This document shows positions 39,798 through 47,871 of a stretch of DNA of 64,000 bases, piece after piece (within the stretch, counting starts at the first letter, position 1; the number at the start of each line of letters is the position of its first letter). The stretch lies in the NCBI RefSeq assembly GCF_013376415.1, contig NZ_WYET01000004.1, positions 1,084,761-1,148,760 of the forward strand, read 5' to 3'. This stretch comes from Flagellimonas chongwuensis. Its GTDB lineage: Bacteria > Bacteroidota > Bacteroidia > Flavobacteriales > Flavobacteriaceae. A program made the translations under genes and the position numbers. The notes beneath the pieces are model-generated. The model was not told the DNA's origin and searched no databases. It worked only from the letters and a program-made list of their open reading frames with translations.

Positions 39798-39850
39798 AGT
39801 ATGGATGGACGATCAATCAAATTAAAAACAGAATATCACATTAACGGCGT

Positions 39851-40630
39851 ATGGATTTAGTATTAAAGGATAAAGTAATATTGGTCACCGGGGGTGACAA
39901 AGGCATTGGAAAAGGAATCTCCTGTGCCTTGGCGGAAGAAGGTGCTATTCCGGTCATTATTGGAAGAAATGAAAAAGATGTGCTTTCCACCGTTGAAGAA
40001 ATCAAAGAAAAAGGGGGCATGGCATTTCATGCCATTGTAGAACTGACTGATTCCGAACAATGCAAAAAAGCCATCGATAAGACCATTGCCCACTATGGAC
40101 GAATCGATGGCCTGGTCAACAATGCGGGAGTCAATGACGGTGTCGGACTGGAGCATGGCAATTATAAAGATTTCCTTCGCTCTCTGGAGCGCAATGTCGG
40201 ACATTATTACGTTATGGCCCATTATGCTCTGCCCCATCTGAAAAAGAACAAAGGAAGCATTGTAAACATTGGCTCCAAAACTTCCTTTACAGGACAAGGG
40301 AATACCTCTGGTTATTGTGCCGCCAATGGAGCCAGAAATTCACTGACCAGGGAATGGGCACTGGAACTACTTCCCTATTCCATCCGGGTCAATGCTGTAA
40401 TCGTAGCGGAGGCTTTGACCCCGCAATATAAACGGTGGATAAGCTCCTTTGAAAATTCAGAGGAAAAATTCAAGGGGATCATCAAAAACATTCCTCTGGA
40501 AAACAGGATGACAACCGTCGAGGAAATAGCAAATACAGTTGCATTTCTACTATCAAAAAAATCCAGCCACACGACCGGGCAGCTCATTTTCGTAGACGGC
40601 GGCTATACCCATTTAGATCGTGCCCTCTAA
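39851..40630 (+). CDS. SDR: L-fucose dehydrogenase, YxxxN variant
   Basis: Short-chain dehydrogenase, 259 aa, predicted to oxidise L-fucose to L-fucono-1,5-lactone. It has the glycine motif TGGDKGIG (13-20), NNAG (90-93), Ser142 and Tyr155, but the codon for the usual catalytic Lys is AAT, giving Tyr155-CAA-Asn159 (YCAANGARNSLTREWA). The same protein keeps RVNAV and the C-terminal FVDGGYTHLDRAL. I recall Asn at this place in related Bacteroidota fucose-dehydrogenase-type SDRs, so it may be a subfamily trait, but I cannot verify that here. The neighbouring lactonase and FucP genes support the role. Confidence 0.82.
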   Translation: MDLVLKDKVILVTGGDKGIGKGISCALAEEGAIPVIIGRNEKDVLSTVEEIKEKGGMAFHAIVELTDSEQCKKAIDKTIAHYGRIDGLVNNAGVNDGVGLEHGNYKDFLRSLERNVGHYYVMAHYALPHLKKNKGSIVNIGSKTSFTGQGNTSGYCAANGARNSLTREWALELLPYSIRVNAVIVAEALTPQYKRWISSFENSEEKFKGIIKNIPLENRMTTVEEIANTVAFLLSKKSSHTTGQLIFVDGGYTHLDRAL

Positions 40631-40640
40631 AATCATAACA

Positions 40641-41957
40641 ATGAAAAAGCCAAAAACAGTTTCAAGAGAGGTTCTTGTCCCATTTATCTTGATTACTTCC
40701 CTCTTTGCGCTCTGGGGGTTCGCAAATGCCGTTACCGACCCTATGGTCCAAGCTTTCAAAAAGGTTCTTGAACTTTCCAATTCCCAAGCGGCATGGGTAC
40801 AAATGGCATTTTATGGAGGTTATTTTTGCATGGCCCTCCCGGCGGCACACTTTGTAAGAAAGTATTCCTATAAAATCGGGGTCTTGATCGGACTGGCTCT
40901 CTATGCCCTTGGAGCACTTATGTTCTATCCCGCAGCCATCACTGAAAAGTTTTGGTTCTTTTGTTTGAGTCTATACGTCCTAACTTTTGGATTGGCCTTT
41001 CTGGAAACTACCGCCAACCCCTATATCTTGGCCATGGGCAATAAAGAAACAGCCACGCAACGCCTTAACCTTGCCCAAGTATTCAATCCCATTGGATCTC
41101 TTTTGGGGTTATTGGTGGCCCAACAATTCATACTGAAAAAATTGGAATCGGATGACATCATGGACTACGGGTCCTTGGAGATGGCCAAAAAAGTAATGAT
41201 TCGTACATCTGATTTAATCGTCATTAGGGACCCCTATGTTATTTTGGGCCTTGTGATTCTCTTGGTCTTTGTGCTAATTTCCATCAGTAAGATGCCCCAG
41301 GCCAAAGGAGATGGTGATGTACCCCCTATCAAAGACATTGGCAAGACACTTCTCAAAAGACCAAGTTATGTTTCAGGGGTAATCGCACAAGTATTGTATG
41401 TAGGGGCACAGATCATGTGCTGGACCTACATATATCAATATGCTGAAGCCCAAGGAATTTCCAGTGATTCAGCTGCCAATTATCAATTCTTGGCCTTTGT
41501 TTTCTTTTTAGTTGGAAGGGCCATAGGCACATATATGCTACGTTTTTTCAGCCCTGGCAAATTGTTGATGTGTTTTGCCATATGTGCAGGGGTTGCGACC
41601 ATTGGAACAATTTTCGTGCAAGGACAGATCGGGTTGTATTCCCTTGTTTGCATTTCACTTTTCATGTCGGTCATGTTCCCGACCATATATGGAATTTCCC
41701 TTGATAATCTGACAGAGGAAGAATCCAAATTGGGAGCGGCGGGGCTGGTCATGGCCATTGTCGGAGGAGCCTTGATGCCCAAGTTGCAGGGAATGATCAT
41801 AGACCTTGGCGGAAGTGGGGTGACCGATATCAAAGTGATGGGGGTTCCCGAGGTCAATTTTTCGTTCATTTTACCCTTATGTTGCTTCGCATATATAACC
41901 TCATTTGGGTTTAAAACTTTTAAAAAAAATGAAAGGATAAAAAAATGGGAGATTTAA
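40641..41957 (+). CDS. fucP: L-fucose:H+ symporter FucP (MFS)
   Basis: Inner-membrane MFS permease of the FHS (FucP) family, 438 aa with twelve predicted helices. The start LITSLFALWGFANAVTDPMV, the LPAAHFVRKYSYKIGVL loop, FLETTANPYI and ATQRLNLAQVFNPIGS are typical of FucP. ATG 40641 is used; an in-frame GTG at 40620 overlaps the dehydrogenase gene. It brings free fucose released in the periplasm into the cell. Its 3' end overlaps the mutarotase gene by 13 bp. Confidence 0.94.
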   Translation: MKKPKTVSREVLVPFILITSLFALWGFANAVTDPMVQAFKKVLELSNSQAAWVQMAFYGGYFCMALPAAHFVRKYSYKIGVLIGLALYALGALMFYPAAITEKFWFFCLSLYVLTFGLAFLETTANPYILAMGNKETATQRLNLAQVFNPIGSLLGLLVAQQFILKKLESDDIMDYGSLEMAKKVMIRTSDLIVIRDPYVILGLVILLVFVLISISKMPQAKGDGDVPPIKDIGKTLLKRPSYVSGVIAQVLYVGAQIMCWTYIYQYAEAQGISSDSAANYQFLAFVFFLVGRAIGTYMLRFFSPGKLLMCFAICAGVATIGTIFVQGQIGLYSLVCISLFMSVMFPTIYGISLDNLTEEESKLGAAGLVMAIVGGALMPKLQGMIIDLGGSGVTDIKVMGVPEVNFSFILPLCCFAYITSFGFKTFKKNERIKKWEI

Positions 41958-42283
41958 AAAGATATGGTTTGGCACTGGATTTAGTGGACGATAAGGAGAG
42001 CATCGCCACCTATGAGGCTTACCATAAAAATGTATGGCCCGAAGTTATTGAAAGCATAAAATCATCCGGTATTCACCATATGGAGATCTATCGAGCGGGC
42101 AACCGATTGTTCATGATAATGGAAGTTGATGATTCCTTCTCGTTCCAAAGGAAAAAAGAAGCGGATAGCAAAAATCCAAAGGTTCAGGAATGGGAGGCCC
42201 TCATGGGGGAATACCAAAGAGCCATTCCCGTTGCGAAACCTGGTGATAAATGGGTGGTAATGGATAAAATCTTTGATTTATAA
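41945..42283 (+). CDS. L-fucose/L-rhamnose mutarotase (RhaM/DUF718 family)
   Basis: Small mutarotase of the RhaM-like fold, 112 aa, interconverting alpha and beta anomers. Family features: RYGLALDLVDD, YEAYHKNVWPEV with the conserved His, GIHHMEIYRAGNRLFMIMEV and the Trp-rich end PGDKWVVMDKIFDL. In this place L-fucose is the likely substrate, although the sequence family is named for L-rhamnose. It overlaps fucP by 13 bp and precedes the lactate dehydrogenase gene by 5 bp, so the three are translationally linked. Confidence 0.9.
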   Translation: MGDLKRYGLALDLVDDKESIATYEAYHKNVWPEVIESIKSSGIHHMEIYRAGNRLFMIMEVDDSFSFQRKKEADSKNPKVQEWEALMGEYQRAIPVAKPGDKWVVMDKIFDL

Positions 42284-42288
42284 AAAGT

Positions 42289-43452
42289 ATGAGAAATCAA
42301 GAACAGATTGTATTCAATCCAAAATATCCCTCAATCAAAGATTTGAGGAAAAAAGCCCGTAAACGTATACCTAGATTTGCTTTTGACTATCTGGATGGAG
42401 GATGCAATGCAGAGGTTTGTTTACAAAAAAACATTTCGGACATAAGTGAAGTGGAATTACAGCCTCATTATTTGGACAAGTATACCGGAGCGGATATGAC
42501 CACCGAACTCTTTGGCAAAGTCTACAACGCTCCTTTTGGAATTGCACCCATTGGGCTACAGGGACTCATGTGGCCAGGTTCACCTGAAATATTGGCCAAA
42601 GCTGCCCATAAACACAACATCCCCTTTATTTTGAGTACCGTGACCACGGCCAGCATCGAACGTGTCAGCGAAATTACCGAAGGTAATGCTTGGTTTCAGC
42701 TCTACCATCCTACCGAAAATAGTGTCCGTAACGATTTGATCAATCGTGCCGAAGCGGCAGGTTGCCCCGTATTGGTGCTTCTTTGTGATACACCCGTTTT
42801 TGGGTTTCGGCCAAAAGAAATAAAAAATGGGTTGTCCATGCCTCCCAAAATGAGTTTTTCCAACATGCTCCAAATTTTGGGCAAGCCGAGATGGGCCATG
42901 GAAACCCTACGGCACGGTCAGCCTAATTTTGAAGTATTGAAACCTTATATGCCAAAAGGATTGAACCTAAAACAACTGGGGTATTTTATGGACCAGACAT
43001 TCAGCAAACGAATGGACATGGACAAAATAGCGGCCATAAGGGATATGTGGAAAGGAAAATTGGTTTTAAAGGGAGTGGTCACAGTTTCTGATGCTGAAAA
43101 AGCAATCTCATTGGGGCTTGATGGTATTATTGTTTCCAATCATGGAGGCAGACAATTGGATGCTGGTGGGTCCACAATCAGTTCTTTACAAAGTATCGTG
43201 GCCAAATATGGTGATCAAACTACCATTATGATGGACAGTGGGATTCGTTCTGGACCTGACATTGCAAGGGTTTTGGCCAGTGGGGCCCATTTTACTTTTA
43301 TGGGTCGTCCATTCATGTACGGAACCGCTGCCTTGGGAAATTCAGGGGGAGACCACACCATTTCCCTTCTAAAAATACAACTAAAACAAGTGATGGAACA
43401 GATTGGGTGTCCAGATGTTGATCAAATGCCAGATTACCTATCCAAAATATAA
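42289..43452 (+). CDS. lldD: FMN-dependent L-lactate dehydrogenase / alpha-hydroxy-acid oxidase
   Basis: FMN-dependent alpha-hydroxy-acid dehydrogenase, 387 aa, predicted to oxidise the L-lactate made by fucose breakdown to pyruvate and pass electrons to the respiratory chain. The start IKDLRKKARKRIPRFAFDYLDGG, the flavin-site region PFGIAPIGLQGLMWPG, the catalytic His285 in SNHGGRQLD, and MMDSGIRSGPDIARVLASGA are all family hallmarks. The expected final loop FMGRPFMYG is present. It is the last gene of the fucose train, 5 bp after the mutarotase gene. Confidence 0.93.
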   Translation: MRNQEQIVFNPKYPSIKDLRKKARKRIPRFAFDYLDGGCNAEVCLQKNISDISEVELQPHYLDKYTGADMTTELFGKVYNAPFGIAPIGLQGLMWPGSPEILAKAAHKHNIPFILSTVTTASIERVSEITEGNAWFQLYHPTENSVRNDLINRAEAAGCPVLVLLCDTPVFGFRPKEIKNGLSMPPKMSFSNMLQILGKPRWAMETLRHGQPNFEVLKPYMPKGLNLKQLGYFMDQTFSKRMDMDKIAAIRDMWKGKLVLKGVVTVSDAEKAISLGLDGIIVSNHGGRQLDAGGSTISSLQSIVAKYGDQTTIMMDSGIRSGPDIARVLASGAHFTFMGRPFMYGTAALGNSGGDHTISLLKIQLKQVMEQIGCPDVDQMPDYLSKI

Positions 43453-43561
43453 AGCAGCTCTAAAACTTTTATGCAAATATGTCAAGACTGGAGAGAATGG
43501 CAAAAAAGTCAGGTCGCAATACGAAATCTATGATTGCCTGAAATCAAGATCTACACGATAA

Positions 43562-43690
43562 TGGATAGAGGATTACAATACAAAGCATACCCATTCATCC
43601 ATCGGGGAAATGCCGCCCAGGGAATACAAGAACCGTTTCGGGGGAAGAATTCTTCCCCCGAAACAAACGACATTAAGGATACTTTTATGA
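43562..43690 (+). pseudogene. C-terminal remnant of an IS3-type integrase
   Basis: A 43-codon frame opens after a stop at 43559-43561 with WIEDYNTKHTHSSIGEMPP followed by REYKNRF. This is the conserved end of IS3/IS407-like transposase OrfB (usually a YN..RPHSSLG-x-PREY pattern). No upstream DDE domain, OrfA or clear terminal inverted repeats were found, so the element is lost except for this tail. The match stops at about 43636 where the 30-bp palindrome starts. Confidence 0.7.
43635..43664. repeat. 30-bp perfect palindrome downstream of lldD
   Basis: Two 15-base arms (GTTTCGGGGGAAGAA and its exact reverse complement) meet at 43649/43650. As RNA it would form a 13-bp GC-rich hairpin on either strand. 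It lies 183 bp after lldD and could end fucose-operon transcripts in both directions, though there is no U-tract. It starts exactly where the IS3 remnant loses its match. Confidence 0.7.
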
Positions 43691-44022
43691 ATTTAGCGAT
43701 GTCCTAAAAGGGGTAAGGCTACAAAATGAAAAATATTCTTCGGTAACGGGCACCAATTTCTCCATACTGAAACGATACTTGGTATCCCTGGTATTTCCTG
43801 TCAATTGAGCAAAATCTTCCGTGGCATATTTTTTTCCTTTACCATATCTATCAAAACGCTTTATAAAATAGGACAGGCTACCGTCTTTGCCATTCTCATG
43901 GTCAGGTCCTCATTCTTCGGCAATTCGGGAAAAATATCATTTTGGGCTGTATGATATAGGTTCCGAATTGGTCCACAACTTTAAATTCTTGGTGGCCTAC
44001 ATAAATGTTAGCACTTAATTTA
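43685..44022 (-). pseudogene. Decayed hipA-family kinase gene
   Basis: The minus strand reads, with frameshifts, as HipA: KLSANIYVGHQEFKVVDQFG, then TYIIQPK, LPKNEDLTMRMAKTV, a deletion, then DGSLSYFIKRFDRYGKGKKY and ATEDFAQLTGNTRDTKY, ending at a TAA (43685-43687). This follows the HipA order 'YILKP..ELP.NEDLTMR..A' and 'IKRFDR...EDFAQL'. The segment between AKTV and DGSLSYF, which is about ten residues in intact HipA, is collapsed. HipA is a Ser/Thr kinase toxin; no HipB-type antitoxin gene is seen. Further broken minus-strand sequence continues to about 44210 without a recognisable family. Confidence 0.75.
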
Positions 44023-44299
44023 CTTTGGTCACATAGGCGATATCCACGTTTCGCAACAATGGCAATTCAATTTCCAGAACCATGTTCACTACTTCCCCAA
44101 GGCATATTTCGTAAAGGTCGAACTCTTCCTTTTAGAAGGGATAATATCCGAGTTTAAGGTAGCTATTGACGTATTGATATGACTTTATCCTGCCATTGAT
44201 TTGTTGAGTCACTTCAATATGGTTTTTTTATGATTTGGTCAAGGGATAATGGTTTAAGGAGAGTTCCCGATTCCACCCCGAATATTTATGTACTTGACC

Positions 44300-44328
44300 A
44301 AAAAAGCAGGCTCCCATAAGGAGCCTGC
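44300..44328 (-). terminator. Intrinsic terminator of the mannan operon
   Basis: On the minus strand a 9-bp perfect stem (GCAGGCTCC / GGAGCCTGC, 44306-44328) with a five-base loop is followed by six U. It lies 40 bp past the GH92 stop. The element with its flank resembles the terminator at 63770-63796. Confidence 0.88.
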
Positions 44329-44367
44329 ACTAACTAAACTACTAAATCAAATTAATTGAACTAAATT

Positions 44368-46719
44368 TTAATTGAACCATTCCTTATTGGGCTCAGGCCC
44401 TAATTGATACTCCAATTTCGCCCCATTTTTTAGTACATCGAGCGGTATCTGATTGGTACGGCTCTCCGAACCATTCACTTTAAGGGATTGTATGTAGTGA
44501 TTTTTAGAGTGATTGTCCTTCGATTCAATTGTTATGGTACTTCCCCAACCTGATTGGATTTCTATTTTATCAAAGATTGGACTTGTCAATTGAAAACTCG
44601 GGTCTATATCCACCAATCCTTTTACATCAAACAAGCCAATGGCAGCCATATTGTACCAAGCCCCCAATTGTCCTTGATCTTCATCCTGACCATACCCATA
44701 TCCATGAATGGGCTCCACACCATAAAAACCATCACAAATCTCCCTTATCCATTTTTGGGTTAGCCAAGGTTTGTTCGTAAAATTAAAGAGGTATGCAATA
44801 TGCAGATTGGGCTGGTTCCCTTGATTGTACAAATAGTTCAATCCGGCAAAGGCATCAATCTGTTCACCACCAAACTTCGTTTTCTCAGACACCGTAAAAA
44901 TGGAATCCAGTCTTTTTACAAACTTCTCCTCTCCCATCTTCTCTACAAGCTGCTTTGGTTGATGCGGTACATAGAAGGTGTACTGCCATGCATTTCCTTC
45001 TTGGTAGCCAATCCAAGGGGCAAAAGGATCAAAATCATCCAGAAAATTACCTGAGTCATCCTTTGGCCTAATGAAATCGGTTTGTTCATCATAAAGATTT
45101 CTCCAGTTCTCGGAAAGTTCCATCAATTCCTCATACTCCTTTTGCTTCCCCAAAGCTTTGGCAAACTGTGCCACCGCATAGGAACTGAAACAATACTCTA
45201 AGGTATGTGACACGGAAAAGCCAGAACCTTCAGGTGTGGTTTCCATGCCCGGGATATAACTGATATACCCATTTTCTACAAACCCTTTTAAATCCGTTTT
45301 ACCGGCCCCTTCGATTCTATCTTTGTAACGGACCTCGTTTTCATAAGCGGCCTTAAAAGCCAGTTCCACATCGTAATCCCGAATACCTGCCTGATAAGCG
45401 GATGCAATCATCAAACTCACAAAGTTGGTGCCAACACCGGACACAAAACGGGAATTGGCCAAGCCATCTCCCATCCATCCGGAATTTTTATACACAGCAA
45501 GATGTGTCTGTACCAAATCGTTATAGTATTCAGGCCATGCCAGTGTCCATAATTGTGTGAGGTTCCAAAATGCTCCCCAAATTGCATCGGTATTATAGAA
45601 ATTGAATTCTGGGTCTCCGTCGGCATCCAATGGAATTTGACCTATGCTTCCATCATTTTCTGGAAACTGTCCGTTTACATCATTTGCCAGTCCTCTACCT
45701 AACAGTGCATGGAACAAACCTGTGTAAAATTTCGTCTTGTTTACTGTTGAAGTGTCAGTGACCTTGATTTTTGAGAGTTCGTTTTCCCAAGTTTGTGTTG
45801 CTGTTGATAGCGCTTCATCAAATGTTAAATTCTCAGCTTCTGCATTGAGGTTTTCCAATGCATTCTCTGCTGAAGTATAGGAGAACCCTGCCTTGACTTC
45901 AATAGCTTCATCCTCTTCCGTTTTAAATCGAAGATAGATTCCAGCACCTTCACTTTTTTGATGAAGCACATCCTTGAATTGTTTATCGTGAATAAATGTT
46001 CCTGCCTCTTCTGCCTTTTTGCTTATCTCTCCTGCAACAAACATTTTTACCTCAGCACCTTGCTGATACTTTTGCACATATTTGGGGTACGTGATTACCC
46101 ATCCCATGAATGTTTGATCTTCGGGATTATAAGTTACTTCGGCATCTTTTACATCGCCACTTTCACCCAACTCGTTACCGATGTCCAAAATAACATAGGC
46201 ACTATCAGATTTTGGAAACGTGTATTTATGAAAACCTACGCGTTTTGTTGCCGTAAGCTCGGCCGTTACATCGTAATCTTTAAGCTTTACTTTGTAATAA
46301 CCGGGGCGGGCAATTTCATCTTTCCTATCAAAACTGGAACGATAGCCTGTTTTGGGATTTTCCATATCTCCCGGGGTTGTTTTTAGATCCCCTGTAATGG
46401 CAGTGAACAAAAATCCTCCAATTTGAAACTCGTGCAGGTTTGCAAATCCTTCAATGGTGTTGTCCCTTGAATCATAGCCCGTAGCTTCCCAACCTTGCTC
46501 ATTTCCCAGACTTCCATTCGTTGATGGCCCCAATTTTGCCATACCAAAGGGCATGGAAGCAGGTGTATAGAAAAACCAGCGGCTGTGGGCGGTTCCAATG
46601 TTCGGGTCCACATAGTTTATCGGGGAACTTTCTGCAATATCCTTTACTTTTTCAGCTTTTTTGGAAGTTTCGCAGGAAACCAGCAAAATGGCACAGGCAA
46701 TTAAAAATCTATAAATCAT
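44368..46719 (-). CDS. GH92 exo-alpha-mannosidase lipoprotein (last gene of mannan operon)
   Basis: Calcium-dependent family 92 exo-alpha-mannosidase, 783 aa, predicted lipoprotein (ILLVSC, Cys16). Family features include YVDPNIGTAHSRWFFYTPASMPFGM at the start, GYDSRDNTIEGFANLHE and, near the C-terminus, GYGQDEDQGQLGAWY, the place of the family's conserved acidic catalytic motif. Motif spelling differs from the more standard GH92 at 61384-63570, so the two enzymes probably cut different linkages (alpha-1,2/1,3/1,4/1,6 are all known). Its ATG abuts the MFS stop, so translation is coupled. Confidence 0.93.
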   Translation of the reverse strand: MIYRFLIACAILLVSCETSKKAEKVKDIAESSPINYVDPNIGTAHSRWFFYTPASMPFGMAKLGPSTNGSLGNEQGWEATGYDSRDNTIEGFANLHEFQIGGFLFTAITGDLKTTPGDMENPKTGYRSSFDRKDEIARPGYYKVKLKDYDVTAELTATKRVGFHKYTFPKSDSAYVILDIGNELGESGDVKDAEVTYNPEDQTFMGWVITYPKYVQKYQQGAEVKMFVAGEISKKAEEAGTFIHDKQFKDVLHQKSEGAGIYLRFKTEEDEAIEVKAGFSYTSAENALENLNAEAENLTFDEALSTATQTWENELSKIKVTDTSTVNKTKFYTGLFHALLGRGLANDVNGQFPENDGSIGQIPLDADGDPEFNFYNTDAIWGAFWNLTQLWTLAWPEYYNDLVQTHLAVYKNSGWMGDGLANSRFVSGVGTNFVSLMIASAYQAGIRDYDVELAFKAAYENEVRYKDRIEGAGKTDLKGFVENGYISYIPGMETTPEGSGFSVSHTLEYCFSSYAVAQFAKALGKQKEYEELMELSENWRNLYDEQTDFIRPKDDSGNFLDDFDPFAPWIGYQEGNAWQYTFYVPHQPKQLVEKMGEEKFVKRLDSIFTVSEKTKFGGEQIDAFAGLNYLYNQGNQPNLHIAYLFNFTNKPWLTQKWIREICDGFYGVEPIHGYGYGQDEDQGQLGAWYNMAAIGLFDVKGLVDIDPSFQLTSPIFDKIEIQSGWGSTITIESKDNHSKNHYIQSLKVNGSESRTNQIPLDVLKNGAKLEYQLGPEPNKEWFN

Positions 46720-47871
46720 TTAACCTCTTTTTTTAATAATATAATATGTAACAAAAACATATAGTGCCGATAGCACAAGCACTACAAAACTCAATTGAAC
46801 TCCGAAGGATTTATTGATCAATCCCATGATCGGTGGTATAACCGCCCCTCCTACAACTGCCATGATCATCAATCCAGAGATTTCGTTGGCACGTTCGGGC
46901 ATCTTGTTTACCGTAAGTGAAAAAATCAATGGAAAAAGATTTCCAGAGGTCAGACCAATCAGAAAAATAACCACTTGGGCCATCAGGCTCGATGTTGAAA
47001 AGACAAGGGCCACAAGTAACACAATGGTCAACAAGGACGACCAGTACAGAAACTTAAGATTATTAATTTTGGACAATAGGAGTGCGCCTAAAAACCGGGT
47101 TATCATCAATGCCGTAAAATAAATACTTATACCTATGGATGCCTGTTCCAAGCTTATCCCAAATTGGGATGTAAGCAGATTTTGAATATTGGTGTTCATA
47201 CCTACATCAAGCCCAACAATCAAGAAAATGGCCAGCACCATGGCAGCAATAAATGGATTCTTCAATAGTTTGAGTGCCGAACCAAAGGTGGCCCTCTCTT
47301 CCGACGATGATTCTTCAATAGGAGTCAGCATTAACCAAAGCCCAGCAATCGAAGAAGTAATGCCATATACCAAGAACACGAGTTTCCAATCGCCATACCG
47401 AGATACGGCAAAGGTCACGATCAATGGGCCAACAAGTGAACTAATGGCCTTTATGAATTGGGATAGGCTCATGAAACTGGAAAAACGGTCCTTGGCCACT
47501 ACATCTTGCAACAGCGGATTTGAGGAAACCTGAATGATGGTGTTCCCTATGCCCAGTAATACAAAGCACACCAGTAAAATTCCATAGGAATAGTATATGA
47601 ATGGCAAGAACATGCCAACAGTGGTAAAAAGTATACCAAAGAGCAACACTTTACGCTTGCCTATATTATGCTGCAGCACACTAATGGGTATTGACAGGAA
47701 AAAAAACCATACAAACACCATGGAAGGTATGAGCTGTGCCATTTCCGGTGATAGGTTAAAATCACGTCGTGCAAAACCTGTGGATACCCCCACAATATCC
47801 ACAAACCCCATAACGATGTAGCACAACAGTACAGGAAGTACAACCTTAAAATTCATCTTTTTTGTATCCAT
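46720..47871 (-). CDS. MFS/FHS-type sugar permease (probable mannose transporter)
   Basis: Inner-membrane MFS protein of 383 aa with about twelve helices, related to the FucP/glucose-galactose group (MGFVDIVGVSTGFARRDFNLSPEMAQLIP, GNTIIQVSSNPLLQDVV, GLTSGNLFPLIFSLTVNKMPERANEISGLMIMAVVGGA). Its ATG overlaps the ROK kinase stop by one base (TAATG) and its stop abuts the GH92 start. Mannose is the likely substrate because the operon also carries a sugar kinase and a mannose-6-P isomerase; sequence alone does not fix this. Confidence 0.88.
   Translation of the reverse strand: MDTKKMNFKVVLPVLLCYIVMGFVDIVGVSTGFARRDFNLSPEMAQLIPSMVFVWFFFLSIPISVLQHNIGKRKVLLFGILFTTVGMFLPFIYYSYGILLVCFVLLGIGNTIIQVSSNPLLQDVVAKDRFSSFMSLSQFIKAISSLVGPLIVTFAVSRYGDWKLVFLVYGITSSIAGLWLMLTPIEESSSEERATFGSALKLLKNPFIAAMVLAIFLIVGLDVGMNTNIQNLLTSQFGISLEQASIGISIYFTALMITRFLGALLLSKINNLKFLYWSSLLTIVLLVALVFSTSSLMAQVVIFLIGLTSGNLFPLIFSLTVNKMPERANEISGLMIMAVVGGAVIPPIMGLINKSFGVQLSFVVLVLSALYVFVTYYIIKKRG

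Noticed and set aside
15652..43452. Fucoidan as the substrate of the fucose PUL
   Set aside because: No sulfatase or fucoidanase-type gene (such as GH107 or GH168) was recognised, while GH20 and a GH29-B enzyme fit N-acetylated, Lewis-like glycans better.
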